Origin: DATFJC01 sp964528795
GTDB lineage: Bacteria; Patescibacteriota; Patescibacteriia; UBA2591; UBA6264
DNA length: 26,336 nucleotides
Assembly (NCBI GenBank): GCA_964528795.1
Contig: CAZGUY010000010.1
Location: 1-26,336, forward strand
Direction: 5' to 3'
The translations under genes and the position numbers were made by a program. Of the stretch, positions 1-5,820 are shown in pieces. Each line of letters begins with the position of its first letter. The first letter of the stretch is position 1. The notes under the pieces were generated by a model. It did not search any database, was not told the DNA's origin, and saw nothing but the letters and a program-made list of their open reading frames with translations.

Positions 1-4
1 AAAA

Positions 5-78
5 TGGCTCGGGGGGAAGGATTCGAACCTTCATTAGAGGCACCAAAAGCCCCTGTCCTGCCATTAGACGACCCCCGA
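5..78 (-). tRNA. tRNA-Gln (anticodon UUG), copy 1
   Basis: On the minus strand a complete cloverleaf can be drawn. The acceptor TCGGGGG pairs with CCCCCGA, the D-stem is GTC/GAC, and the anticodon stem GGGGC/GCCTC holds the loop TTTTGGT, giving anticodon TTG. The T-arm is GAAGG-TTCGAAT-CCTTC, followed by discriminator G and an encoded CCA. It is identical over 78 bases (window positions 1-78) to the copy at 3763-3836. Its -10 (TAGAAT, 95 to 90) is preserved, but the sequence at the expected -35 (TTTTAT) is poor compared with the promoter at the other copy. Confidence 0.96.
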
Positions 79-103
79 ATACTTACTTTATTCTATCTTA
101 AAA
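73..103. repeat. Left copy of 31-bp direct repeat (tRNA-Gln 5' end plus -10 region)
   Basis: These 31 bases are identical to 3986-4016. They cover the first bases of tRNA-Gln and its immediate upstream flank including the -10 element. Together with the duplicated tRNA they bound the peptide-modification island. Confidence 0.9.
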
Positions 104-140
104 GATGTTATAATAAAATTACATTACTGTTGCTATTTAT

Positions 141-174
141 ATTAAAAAAATAAACTCAATTATATCAAGATCAA
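141..174 (+). pseudogene. Remnant of the 3' end of an HExxH-protein gene
   Basis: Positions 141-170 match the last codons of the HExxH gene at 3505-3536 with only a few substitutions. In frame both read similarly (Y-I-K-K-I-N-S-I-I-S against Y-I-K-K-V-N-S-I-I-S). No other part of the gene is recognisable here. It looks like a scar of a third paralogue left by deletion or rearrangement next to the left tRNA-Gln. A chance AT-rich match is possible but unlikely over this length. Confidence 0.5.
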
Positions 175-274
175 AGGTGCTTGCAAATATTGTATATTTT
201 TATAAATAAAATTTATCAATAGGCTAAACTATATTATACTAACAATAAATCATTAATTTAAATTTATTAATTTT

Positions 275-1165
275 ATGCAATTCAAAATTTTTATTAAAAA
301 GTGGGGAAATTTTTATTTTTTTATCCAGAATTTATCCAAATGGGATTCCCAACACTACAGAGAAAAACATAATAAATTTTGGAAAGAACAATTGGAAGAT
401 TTTTCCTCTATTGAAAAAGTGGCATTAAAAAATTTTAAAAATATCCGCTCAGAATATAAATATAAAAGTTTTTTTGAAAAAGCATTTTTCAAAGAAGAAG
501 ACCCTTGGTCTTACCTAAAAGATAATTTGTCCCATAAACAATATAATACCTTACAAAATATATTTAACCTTTTTAAAGATAAATTCGAAATCATCTTTAA
601 AAAAAATTTACCAAAATTAAAGAAATGGGAGAAAACCCTTAAAACAAAGCCGGATCCATCAAAAATAAAAAAGATTTGTAAAATATTAAGTAACCTTTAT
701 AAGACTTCTCCGAGATCCCAACAAATTGATATTTATCTTTTGATGTCTAGTCCAAGTCAAACAGGTGGGGGCGCTAACATTGATAATAAAAGTATCACCG
801 TTGAAATTTCTCAACAATCAAGGAGCAAAGAAGCAATCAATCACATAATGGCTTTAATATGGCATGAAATTACACATTTATATTTTGAAGTTGGTTATTA
901 TGCTCCCCTTATTGAAAAACTATCCATACCACAAAAAGATAGATCTAAAATTAAAGAATTCACTACTAGCAGCCTCTTTCCAAAAGGTATATTGGGAAAA
1001 AATTTCTTTAATATTAATAAAAACATGAAAGAACCTATCCACCCTACAATTTCTAAAAAAACAAGCAAGAAAATTGTCACTCTTAGTAAAAGGTATATTG
1101 AACAAGAAAAATATTTTGACAAAGAGTACATTCAAACATTACACCAATTAATCCACTCTAAATAA
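275..1165 (+). CDS. HExxH-motif protein, putative RiPP-processing peptidase or peptide-modifying enzyme
   Basis: A 296-residue protein of no family I can name. It carries a zinc-binding-type motif H197-E-I-T-H201 in the context IWHEITHLYFE, and a conserved Glu228 27 residues after the second His, the spacing of a gluzincin metallopeptidase third ligand. It ends in a Lys-rich helical tail. There is no signal peptide or membrane segment, so it is probably cytoplasmic. It is paralogous to the gene at 2689; both share the N-terminal W-NF start, a FW...L..FS..E..AL.NFK block, the HExxH and an SLFP[KR]G motif. The ATG at 275 aligns with the paralogue's second ATG and has no Shine-Dalgarno. Convergent with the precursor/radical SAM operon, it may cleave the leader peptide. 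Some HExxH proteins near RiPP radical SAM enzymes (TIGR04267 type) are instead alpha-ketoglutarate-dependent peptide hydroxylases, which is a real alternative. Confidence 0.75.
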   Translation: MQFKIFIKKWGNFYFFIQNLSKWDSQHYREKHNKFWKEQLEDFSSIEKVALKNFKNIRSEYKYKSFFEKAFFKEEDPWSYLKDNLSHKQYNTLQNIFNLFKDKFEIIFKKNLPKLKKWEKTLKTKPDPSKIKKICKILSNLYKTSPRSQQIDIYLLMSSPSQTGGGANIDNKSITVEISQQSRSKEAINHIMALIWHEITHLYFEVGYYAPLIEKLSIPQKDRSKIKEFTTSSLFPKGILGKNFFNINKNMKEPIHPTISKKTSKKIVTLSKRYIEQEKYFDKEYIQTLHQLIHSK

Positions 1166-1168
1166 AAA

Positions 1169-1191
1169 GGGCTACAGATTCTCTGTAGCCC
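1169..1191 (-). terminator. Rho-independent terminator of the radical SAM/precursor operon
   Basis: A perfect 10-bp stem GGGCTACAGA/TCTGTAGCCC with a 3-nt loop. On the minus strand it is followed by TTTTTATTT, so it mainly ends the transcript containing the precursor peptide. It lies 3 nt past the stop of the convergent plus-strand gene and may serve both. Confidence 0.88.
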
Positions 1192-1230
1192 ATTTGATCA
1201 TTACGACCCAAATTTTATCTAGGAGAAATC

Positions 1231-1425
1231 TTAACTAGGCTGCTCAGGATGCGTGTCCGGAAAAGTATCGGCCCAATCAATATATTCGTCATTTGAGAAA
1301 TTGTCAGATAACTTAACATTTTTATCATTTTGGGCTGAACTACCATTTGGGTTAATGCCCCTAGATCGAAGATCTGAATCGATTCTCTTTAACGCACCAT
1401 TTAAGGCTTTAGTACCGCGAGCCAT
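1231..1425 (-). CDS. Candidate RiPP precursor peptide with repeated aromatic-X-Asp/Asn triplets
   Basis: A 64-residue hydrophilic peptide. Residues 1-42 contain no Phe, Tyr, Trp or His and would form the leader. The C-terminal part holds all aromatics: F43-S-N45, Y48-I-D50, W51-A-D53 and F55-P-D57, then H59-P-E61. All four Phe/Tyr/Trp have Asp or Asn at i+2, the pattern cross-linked by radical SAM/SPASM three-residue cyclophane-forming enzymes. A near-perfect ribosome site AGGAGGTGA sits 6 nt before the ATG, the strongest in the window, fitting a highly translated substrate. It lies 33 nt downstream of the radical SAM gene on the same transcript, ahead of a terminator. There are no cysteines, so it is not a sactipeptide-type substrate. 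Assignment as a precursor is inference from context and motif; the final product is unknown. Confidence 0.82.
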   Translation of the reverse strand: MARGTKALNGALKRIDSDLRSRGINPNGSSAQNDKNVKLSDNFSNDEYIDWADTFPDTHPEQPS

Positions 1426-1458
1426 GATTTTTCACCTCCTTTCTTTTATAATTATAGA

Positions 1459-2607
1459 TTAGTCTTCTTGGATTGATTCAACCTTTTCGTCAAGGTAGGA
1501 AAATAATTCCTTCCTAGCTTCACAAAAAGCATATTTTCCATCAACTCCACCATTTCTCATAAAAGGACATCCAGCATGGCAAACGTCATACCATTTACAA
1601 TTAAGGCACTCTGGATCTTTGGGAACAATCTCTTTCGCATATTTTTTTCTTTTATCATTTTTTAATATCGTATCCAAAGAATTTTTACCAATATTACCTA
1701 AGAAAGCCCAATCTGGACTAGATGGCCGACCACAAGTCAAATAAATATCTCCATTATACTCAAAAGAAATATACTTGGGACAGGATCCAGAAAAATTACA
1801 AATAGAAGGAGTATATCCTTTTAAAGCATACAATAATTTATCAATTTCTCTTATTCTAAGATCTGGATTATCTTCTTTTAACCAAAGATCAATATAGTCT
1901 TTCATCACTCTTATCATATCCTTGTTGGTAATACTTTCACCTTTCATTTCTCTATTACTATTATTCCAATCAAAATACCAATTCACTGCCCATCCTTTTA
2001 GTTTCAATATATTTACAAAATAATCAAAATATTCACTAGCCCTTTTAGAGATGGTATGAGTTAAAGTTTGAATAACACCTGGCTCAATACCATGATTCCG
2101 CAATGTCTTTAGTCCTTTAATTACTCGCTCAAATGTTCCATTACCATTCCTACGTTTCCTAAAACGATTATGAGCTTTTTTATCGCCATCTAAACTTAAC
2201 CCTACTTTAAAATTATGTTTTTTCAAAAATTTTGCCCATTTATCGTTTATAAGAGTACCATTAGTCTGTATAGCATTACGTATTTCCTGGTCATCATTAG
2301 AATATTTATTCTCAAATTCAATAATCTTTTGAAAAAGGGATAATCCTGCCATTAATGGTTCGCCACCATGCCAGTGGAAAGTCAAATTGCCATTAAATAA
2401 GTTCATGTACTCACGCAAAAAATTTTCAAGTAAATCTTCTGAGATTACATGTCTATCTCTTTGATTGTCAAGATGATGAAAACAATATGAACAATTAAGG
2501 TTACAATAATCCCCAACTAATCTAATAATAGGAGCGGGTCTTTTATTAACAAAACGTTTACTTCTTTCGATTTCTTTCTTCACTTTATTTTGATTCTGAA
2601 TATTCAT
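1459..2607 (-). CDS. Radical SAM/SPASM peptide-modifying enzyme
   Basis: A 382-residue protein. C35-N-L-N-C39-S-Y-C42 is the CxxxCxxC site for the SAM-cleaving [4Fe-4S] cluster, followed by HWHGGEP near residue 80 (SAM binding). The C-terminal SPASM region has C270, C276, C292, C334, C337, C343, C347 and C362, enough for two auxiliary clusters with the spacing of the anaerobic sulfatase-maturase architecture. The Asp that follows the third SPASM Cys in sulfatase maturases is replaced (TCGRP), and no sulfatase is nearby, so sulfatase maturation is unlikely. The immediately downstream small peptide is the probable substrate; the expected chemistry is C-C cross-linking of aromatic side chains. 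The start ATG has AGGAGG 7 nt upstream and a consensus promoter at 2655-2683. Length and domains look complete. Confidence 0.93.
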   Translation of the reverse strand: MNIQNQNKVKKEIERSKRFVNKRPAPIIRLVGDYCNLNCSYCFHHLDNQRDRHVISEDLLENFLREYMNLFNGNLTFHWHGGEPLMAGLSLFQKIIEFENKYSNDDQEIRNAIQTNGTLINDKWAKFLKKHNFKVGLSLDGDKKAHNRFRKRRNGNGTFERVIKGLKTLRNHGIEPGVIQTLTHTISKRASEYFDYFVNILKLKGWAVNWYFDWNNSNREMKGESITNKDMIRVMKDYIDLWLKEDNPDLRIREIDKLLYALKGYTPSICNFSGSCPKYISFEYNGDIYLTCGRPSSPDWAFLGNIGKNSLDTILKNDKRKKYAKEIVPKDPECLNCKWYDVCHAGCPFMRNGGVDGKYAFCEARKELFSYLDEKVESIQED

Positions 2608-2654
2608 TTTTGCCTCCTTGTTTACTGTTAAATTTAAAAGAACTAACCTATTTT

Positions 2655-2683
2655 AGTATACAATAATAAACGTTTAATGTCAA
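2655..2683 (-). promoter_or_regulatory. Sigma70-type promoter of the radical SAM/precursor operon
   Basis: TTGACA (2683-2678) and TATACT (2660-2655) are separated by exactly 17 nt, close to full consensus. The leader to the radical SAM ATG is about 40 nt. The -35 overlaps the upstream ATG of the divergent HExxH gene (2677), so transcription in the two directions could interfere. Confidence 0.85.
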
Positions 2684-2688
2684 TATTT

Positions 2689-3456
2689 ATGAAATTTAAT
2701 ATTAAATACAACAAATGGTCTAATTTCCTACGTTTTGCTGAAATTTCTTCCGGTTGGAAACCTATACCTAGATTTAAAAAAATTCGGGAGTTTTGGGAAT
2801 CAAGACTAGGGGGTTTTTCTAAAAAAGAAAAGCGGGCTTTAAGAAATTTTAAAAAAGCTTGTATTGACCATAAGCATGGTAAAAACTTTTTTAGAGAAGC
2901 ATTTTTTGAAAAGGACAACCCATTGGAATACCTTACACCAATAAAAGAACACGACAGATTGGTTGAATCCTACAAGGTGCTTAAAAATCCATTTGAAAAG
3001 ATTTACAAAGAAGACCTTCCTAATATAAAAAAATGGAAAAAGGCTTTACCGGTTGAGAAAAATAAAGATGAAATTTTTAAAACACTTAATACTCTCTATA
3101 ACACTAATTTATCCTCTGAGGATAAATATGTAAATGTCTATATTATGCTATCTGGGACAGAAAAAATGGGCGGCATTGCAACAGGGCGTCACAATGATAT
3201 TATGGTTGCATTATCTCAATATGAACCAACACAAAAATCTATTCAGCATGTAATGTGTCTTATCTGGCACGAGACAATTCATATCCATTTTGAAGATAAG
3301 AAATACAGACCCCTTATTAGGGAAATTTATTCAGATAAAAATAAAGAAAAAAAGATACACGAAGTAACTGTGGGCAGCCTCTTCCCAAGGGGTGCTCTAG
3401 CTATGAAATTCTTTAATATCCATAAACAACAAAAAAGTCTATCTATCCTACTATAG
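2689..3456 (+). CDS. Second HExxH-motif protein, 3' end frameshifted
   Basis: Paralogue of the protein at 275-1165. An in-frame ATG at 2677 exists, but 2689 is preferred because the protein then starts M-K-F-N-I-K-Y-N-K-W-S-N-F, aligning with the paralogue's M-Q-F-K-I-F-I-K-K-W-G-N-F, and because 2677 lies in the divergent promoter. With this start the metal site is H194-E-T-I-H198, followed by the conserved Glu (KIHEVTVGSLFPRG). The frame ends after NIHKQQ-KSLSILL. Sequence from 3438 on, in another frame, encodes the missing C-terminal tail, so one A appears to be lost in the A-run at 3431-3436. The metal-binding part is intact, so the shortened protein may still fold. Possible roles are as for the first copy. 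No Shine-Dalgarno is seen. Confidence 0.75.
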   Translation: MKFNIKYNKWSNFLRFAEISSGWKPIPRFKKIREFWESRLGGFSKKEKRALRNFKKACIDHKHGKNFFREAFFEKDNPLEYLTPIKEHDRLVESYKVLKNPFEKIYKEDLPNIKKWKKALPVEKNKDEIFKTLNTLYNTNLSSEDKYVNVYIMLSGTEKMGGIATGRHNDIMVALSQYEPTQKSIQHVMCLIWHETIHIHFEDKKYRPLIREIYSDKNKEKKIHEVTVGSLFPRGALAMKFFNIHKQQKSLSILL

Positions 3457-3536
3457 TTTCAAAAGCAGAAAGTAAAAAAATAATTTCGCTTAGTAAAGAA
3501 TATATTAAAAAAGTAAATTCAATTATATCAAAATAA
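3431..3536 (+). pseudogene. Out-of-frame C-terminal tail of the second HExxH gene
   Basis: Reading from 3438 gives S-I-Y-P-T-I-V-S-K, then S-K-K-I-I-S-L-S-K-E-Y-I-K-K, ending at TAA 3534-3536. This matches the first copy (P-I-H-P-T-I-S-K-K, then S-K-K-I-V-T-L-S-K-R-Y-I-E-Q). The A6 run at 3431-3436 is the likely indel site, either a real mutation or a sequencing/assembly error. Confidence 0.8.
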
Positions 3537-3563
3537 AAGCTGAGAAGATTATTTCTCAGCTTT
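3536..3563 (+). terminator. Terminator of the second HExxH gene
   Basis: A perfect 11-bp stem AAAGCTGAGAA/TTCTCAGCTTT with a 6-nt loop, beginning at the last base of the out-of-frame tail's stop codon and followed by AATAATTTT. Its position right after the tail supports the tail being the original gene end. Confidence 0.82.
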
Positions 3564-3624
3564 AATAATTTTGAGTTGACCAGTGACCAGATTCAACCTA
3601 GTCAAAGAAGAGATTTATTTATCT

Positions 3625-3660
3625 TGGAGGTCTCACCTCCTGACGGAGGAAAGACCTCCA
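3625..3660. other. Nested hairpin in noncoding DNA
   Basis: TGGAGGTCT (3625-3633) pairs perfectly with AGACCTCCA (3652-3660), and inside it CCTCC pairs with GGAGG around the loop TGAC. It has no U-tract on either strand, so it is not an ordinary terminator. It abuts the dispersed repeat at 3655-3712 in a gene-free stretch (3564-3726) that otherwise shows no reading frame. Confidence 0.6.
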
Positions 3661-3712
3661 TATCTAGGAAAACAATTCATGTTTCCCCGACCCCTTTCTG
3701 GTTCGAATCCTT
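3655..3712 (-). repeat. Dispersed tRNA-adjacent repeat, copy A
   Basis: The minus strand matches the plus strand at 25023-25072. Shared blocks are GAACCAGAAAGGGGTCGGG, a hairpin with a 9-bp stem (3666-3674/3680-3688), and a GGAGG end. Differences inside the stem keep pairing through G-U wobbles. The opposite strand carries GTTCGAATC, a T-loop-type motif (copy B has GTTCAAATC). Both copies sit beside tRNA genes. Confidence 0.75.
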
Positions 3713-3726
3713 GTTAAAAAAATATC

Positions 3727-3757
3727 ACCTCCTCGCAGGTGTCACCTGTTAGGAGGT
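3727..3757 (-). terminator. Terminator of tRNA-Gln copy 2
   Basis: ACCTCCT...AGGAGGT (7 bp) and CAGGTG...CACCTG (6 bp) form one long stem with a 2x2 internal mismatch. On the minus strand it lies 5 nt after the encoded CCA and is followed by GATATTTTTTT. Confidence 0.82.
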
Positions 3758-3762
3758 TAAAA

Positions 3763-3836
3763 TGGCTCGGGGGGAAGGATTCGAACCTTCATTAGAGGCA
3801 CCAAAAGCCCCTGTCCTGCCATTAGACGACCCCCGA
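3763..3836 (-). tRNA. tRNA-Gln (anticodon UUG), copy 2
   Basis: Identical in sequence and structure to the copy at 5-78, including the encoded CCA. Identity extends 4 nt beyond the CCA. Unlike copy 1 it has a strong terminator immediately downstream, but 149 bp of unrelated DNA separate its 5' end from the matching upstream flank and promoter (4003-4031). Confidence 0.96.
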
Positions 3837-3985
3837 TACTAATCTCTAAATTCTAATCTCTAAATTCTAAATACTAAACAAAATATTAAATTCTTATTCT
3901 CTTGAGAAATTGAGTTCCCTATATAGAATATGTGGAAATATGTGGGAACAAATATGTGGGAACTAAGTTTCCACACCTTTTTCGT
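3837..3985. mobile_element. 149-bp insertion at the 5' end of tRNA-Gln copy 2, with 6-bp duplication
   Basis: Compared with copy 1, where tRNA and flank are contiguous, these 149 bp interrupt the junction and are bracketed by CCCCGA at 3831-3836 and 3986-3991, like a target-site duplication. The insert has no coding capacity. It contains a tandem TAATCTCTAAATTC repeat, three copies of an AATATGTGG-type unit (about 3928-3965), and a GTGGGAAC/GTTTCCAC hairpin. No terminal inverted repeats are evident, so a transposon origin is uncertain. Confidence 0.5.
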
Positions 3986-4016
3986 CCCCGAATACTTACT
4001 TTATTCTATCTTAAAA
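3986..4016. repeat. Right copy of 31-bp direct repeat
   Basis: Perfect match to 73-103. Here the flank is attached to a full promoter (TTGACT-17-TAGAAT), so this copy probably carries the original upstream region of tRNA-Gln. Confidence 0.9.
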
Positions 4017-4031
4017 TAACAATTTAGTCAA
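4003..4031 (-). promoter_or_regulatory. Original tRNA-Gln promoter
   Basis: TTGACT (4031-4026) and TAGAAT (4008-4003) with a 17-nt spacer on the minus strand, directed at tRNA-Gln copy 2. The -35 overlaps the stop codon of the glycosyltransferase gene upstream. After the 149-bp insertion the tRNA would be made from a longer 5' leader. Confidence 0.7.
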
Positions 4032-4800
4032 TCCCCCATTTTAAAAAGTATTTTATCCCACTTAGAATATGAGTCAAAACAACCTTTGAACAAAATCTTT
4101 TGTGAGCTGACAATCTTTGATGAAAATGAATTACCTTAGCTTGAGGTAAATAATAAATTTTTTTACCAACTTTTTTTATTTTTCTTGCCAAGTCTATATC
4201 CTCAAAATACAAAAAATATCTTTCATCTAAAAAACCAATTTCTTTTAAAACATCCCTTTTTAACATTAAACAAGCCCCTATCATCCAATCTACACTTCTT
4301 TTACTTTTATGATTAAAATCTTTCATTAAATAACGATCTATTTCTTTTTTTAAAATTGGCAATTTACCTAAAAATGTTCTTCTTAAAGCCGGGGTATAAA
4401 TTTTTGGAAAACGACAACATGAATTTTGAATTGTTTTATCAGGATTTAAAATTTGAGGTCCAACCATAGCTACTTTTTCATTTTCTTTTAAAAAGTTTTG
4501 TAATTTTTCAACTACCCCTTTTTGAATTATTACATCAGGATTAAGCATTAAAATATAATCTCCGCCAGCTTGTCTTATAGCTTGATTGTTTGCCTTAGCA
4601 TAACCAAGATTTTTATTATTCTGAATTACAGAAATTTCTTTTTTTGATAAATTACTCAAATATTCTCTACTACTATCTTTAGAATTATTATCAACTATAA
4701 TAATTTCAAAATCTAAATCTATATTAGCCTTATATATATTTTTAAGACAAAGTTTTAATAAATTTTTTTGATTGTAGTTTACAATAACAATTGAAACCAT
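4024..4800 (-). CDS. Family 2 glycosyltransferase (rhamnosyltransferase-like)
   Basis: A 258-residue GT-A fold enzyme resembling WbbL-type rhamnosyltransferases. The N-terminus SIVIVNYNQ and IIIVDNNSKDSS form the nucleotide-sugar site. NPDV near residue 97 is the DxD-like metal motif, and FEDIDLARK near residue 210 supplies the acidic catalytic region. It would transfer a sugar from a nucleotide donor to a lipid-linked surface glycan at the cytoplasmic membrane face. Last gene of the polysaccharide operon, 3 nt downstream of the previous GT2. The acceptor and sugar cannot be read from sequence. Confidence 0.9.
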   Translation of the reverse strand: MVSIVIVNYNQKNLLKLCLKNIYKANIDLDFEIIIVDNNSKDSSREYLSNLSKKEISVIQNNKNLGYAKANNQAIRQAGGDYILMLNPDVIIQKGVVEKLQNFLKENEKVAMVGPQILNPDKTIQNSCCRFPKIYTPALRRTFLGKLPILKKEIDRYLMKDFNHKSKRSVDWMIGACLMLKRDVLKEIGFLDERYFLYFEDIDLARKIKKVGKKIYYLPQAKVIHFHQRLSAHKRFCSKVVLTHILSGIKYFLKWGID

Positions 4801-4803
4801 AAT

Positions 4804-5820
4804 TTAATTATTAAACCAAGAACAAATATCATCCACTTCTAACTTTTTATTAGTCATTATATACTTTCTTTTTTGATATATTTTTTTAAAACCTTTAAAA
4901 AACGAAATAATAGATTTTAAAAACAAAACAGGATGAGTAAATAAAAGATAAAATTTCTTACATATTTCATACCATAAAATATGAAAAATACGAGACATAA
5001 AACACAAAAGAAGAGAGTTTTTAAAAAGCATCCATAAATGATTTCTATAAGATAATTTTTGAATAAAATCCGGCTTATCAAATCTTTTACCAACTGGAGC
5101 GCCTGATCGAAAATGATAAGCAACTGCTTTTGAAAAATACTTTATATCCCAATCAAAAAGACGCATTCTCCAAGACAAATCTACATCTTCCTTATAAGCA
5201 AAAAAGTCTTCATCAAAATATTCATAAGAATTACCAACTGGAACCACTACATCTTCTAAGGCTTTGCGCCTGTAAAGAGCACAAGCGCCTGATACACCAA
5301 AAACTGGGCCTGTTTTTATACTATTATCATCTTTTTGGCCTTCTCCCCTATCTATTACTCTGTGCGACTTTAAAACTTTTAAACCAGTTGTATCTATAAT
5401 ATTTGTTTTCTCAACTTGTTCTAATTCAATGTCTTCCATTTTAGCTTTTAATAATTTACCAGTTACTGCCCCTAAGGTTCTATCTTTGTCTATAAATCCT
5501 ACTAACTTTGATAAAAAGTCTGGTTTTAAAATAGTATCTGGATTTAAAACTAAAACATATTCAGAATCAGTTATATTAAGAGCTTGATTATGAGCAGCTG
5601 AAAATCCTTTATTTGTTCTATTTCTTACTACAAAAAGCTTTTGATCCTTTTTTTGTTTTGAATAATTTTCATTTATAAATTCAGCTGTTTGGTCACAAGA
5701 ATTATTATCAATTATAAAAACCTGAAAATCATCAAAATCACTTTGAAATATAGAATCAAGACAGTATTTTATAAACTGTCTACTATTAAAGGTTACAATG
5801 TGAATTGATAATTTTTTCAT
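4804..5820 (-). CDS. Family 2 glycosyltransferase with C-terminal hydrophobic region
   Basis: A 338-residue GT2. The N-terminal SIHIVTFNSRQF and FIIDNNSCDQTA form the donor site, NPDT is the metal motif, and YKEDVDLSWRMRL is the ED catalytic region. The C-terminal third is hydrophobic and basic (around residues 265-315) and probably anchors the enzyme to the membrane. The start codon overlaps the end of the polymerase gene by 4 nt (ATGA), indicating translational coupling. It extends the same repeat unit as its neighbours; sugar specificity is not predictable here. Confidence 0.9.
   Translation of the reverse strand: MKKLSIHIVTFNSRQFIKYCLDSIFQSDFDDFQVFIIDNNSCDQTAEFINENYSKQKKDQKLFVVRNRTNKGFSAAHNQALNITDSEYVLVLNPDTILKPDFLSKLVGFIDKDRTLGAVTGKLLKAKMEDIELEQVEKTNIIDTTGLKVLKSHRVIDRGEGQKDDNSIKTGPVFGVSGACALYRRKALEDVVVPVGNSYEYFDEDFFAYKEDVDLSWRMRLFDWDIKYFSKAVAYHFRSGAPVGKRFDKPDFIQKLSYRNHLWMLFKNSLLLCFMSRIFHILWYEICKKFYLLFTHPVLFLKSIISFFKGFKKIYQKRKYIMTNKKLEVDDICSWFNN

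Noticed and set aside
1253..1462. Plus-strand frame of 69 codons opposite the precursor gene
   Set aside because: It is antisense to a gene with a near-perfect ribosome site and operon context, and has no ribosome site of its own.
1459..2607. Annotation of the radical SAM enzyme as an anaerobic sulfatase maturase
   Set aside because: The cluster spacing fits, but the Asp after the third SPASM cysteine is missing, no sulfatase is nearby, and a peptide substrate follows directly.
3928..3965. Short AATATGTGG-type tandem units as a CRISPR array
   Set aside because: The units are about 13 nt with no distinct spacers and no cas genes.
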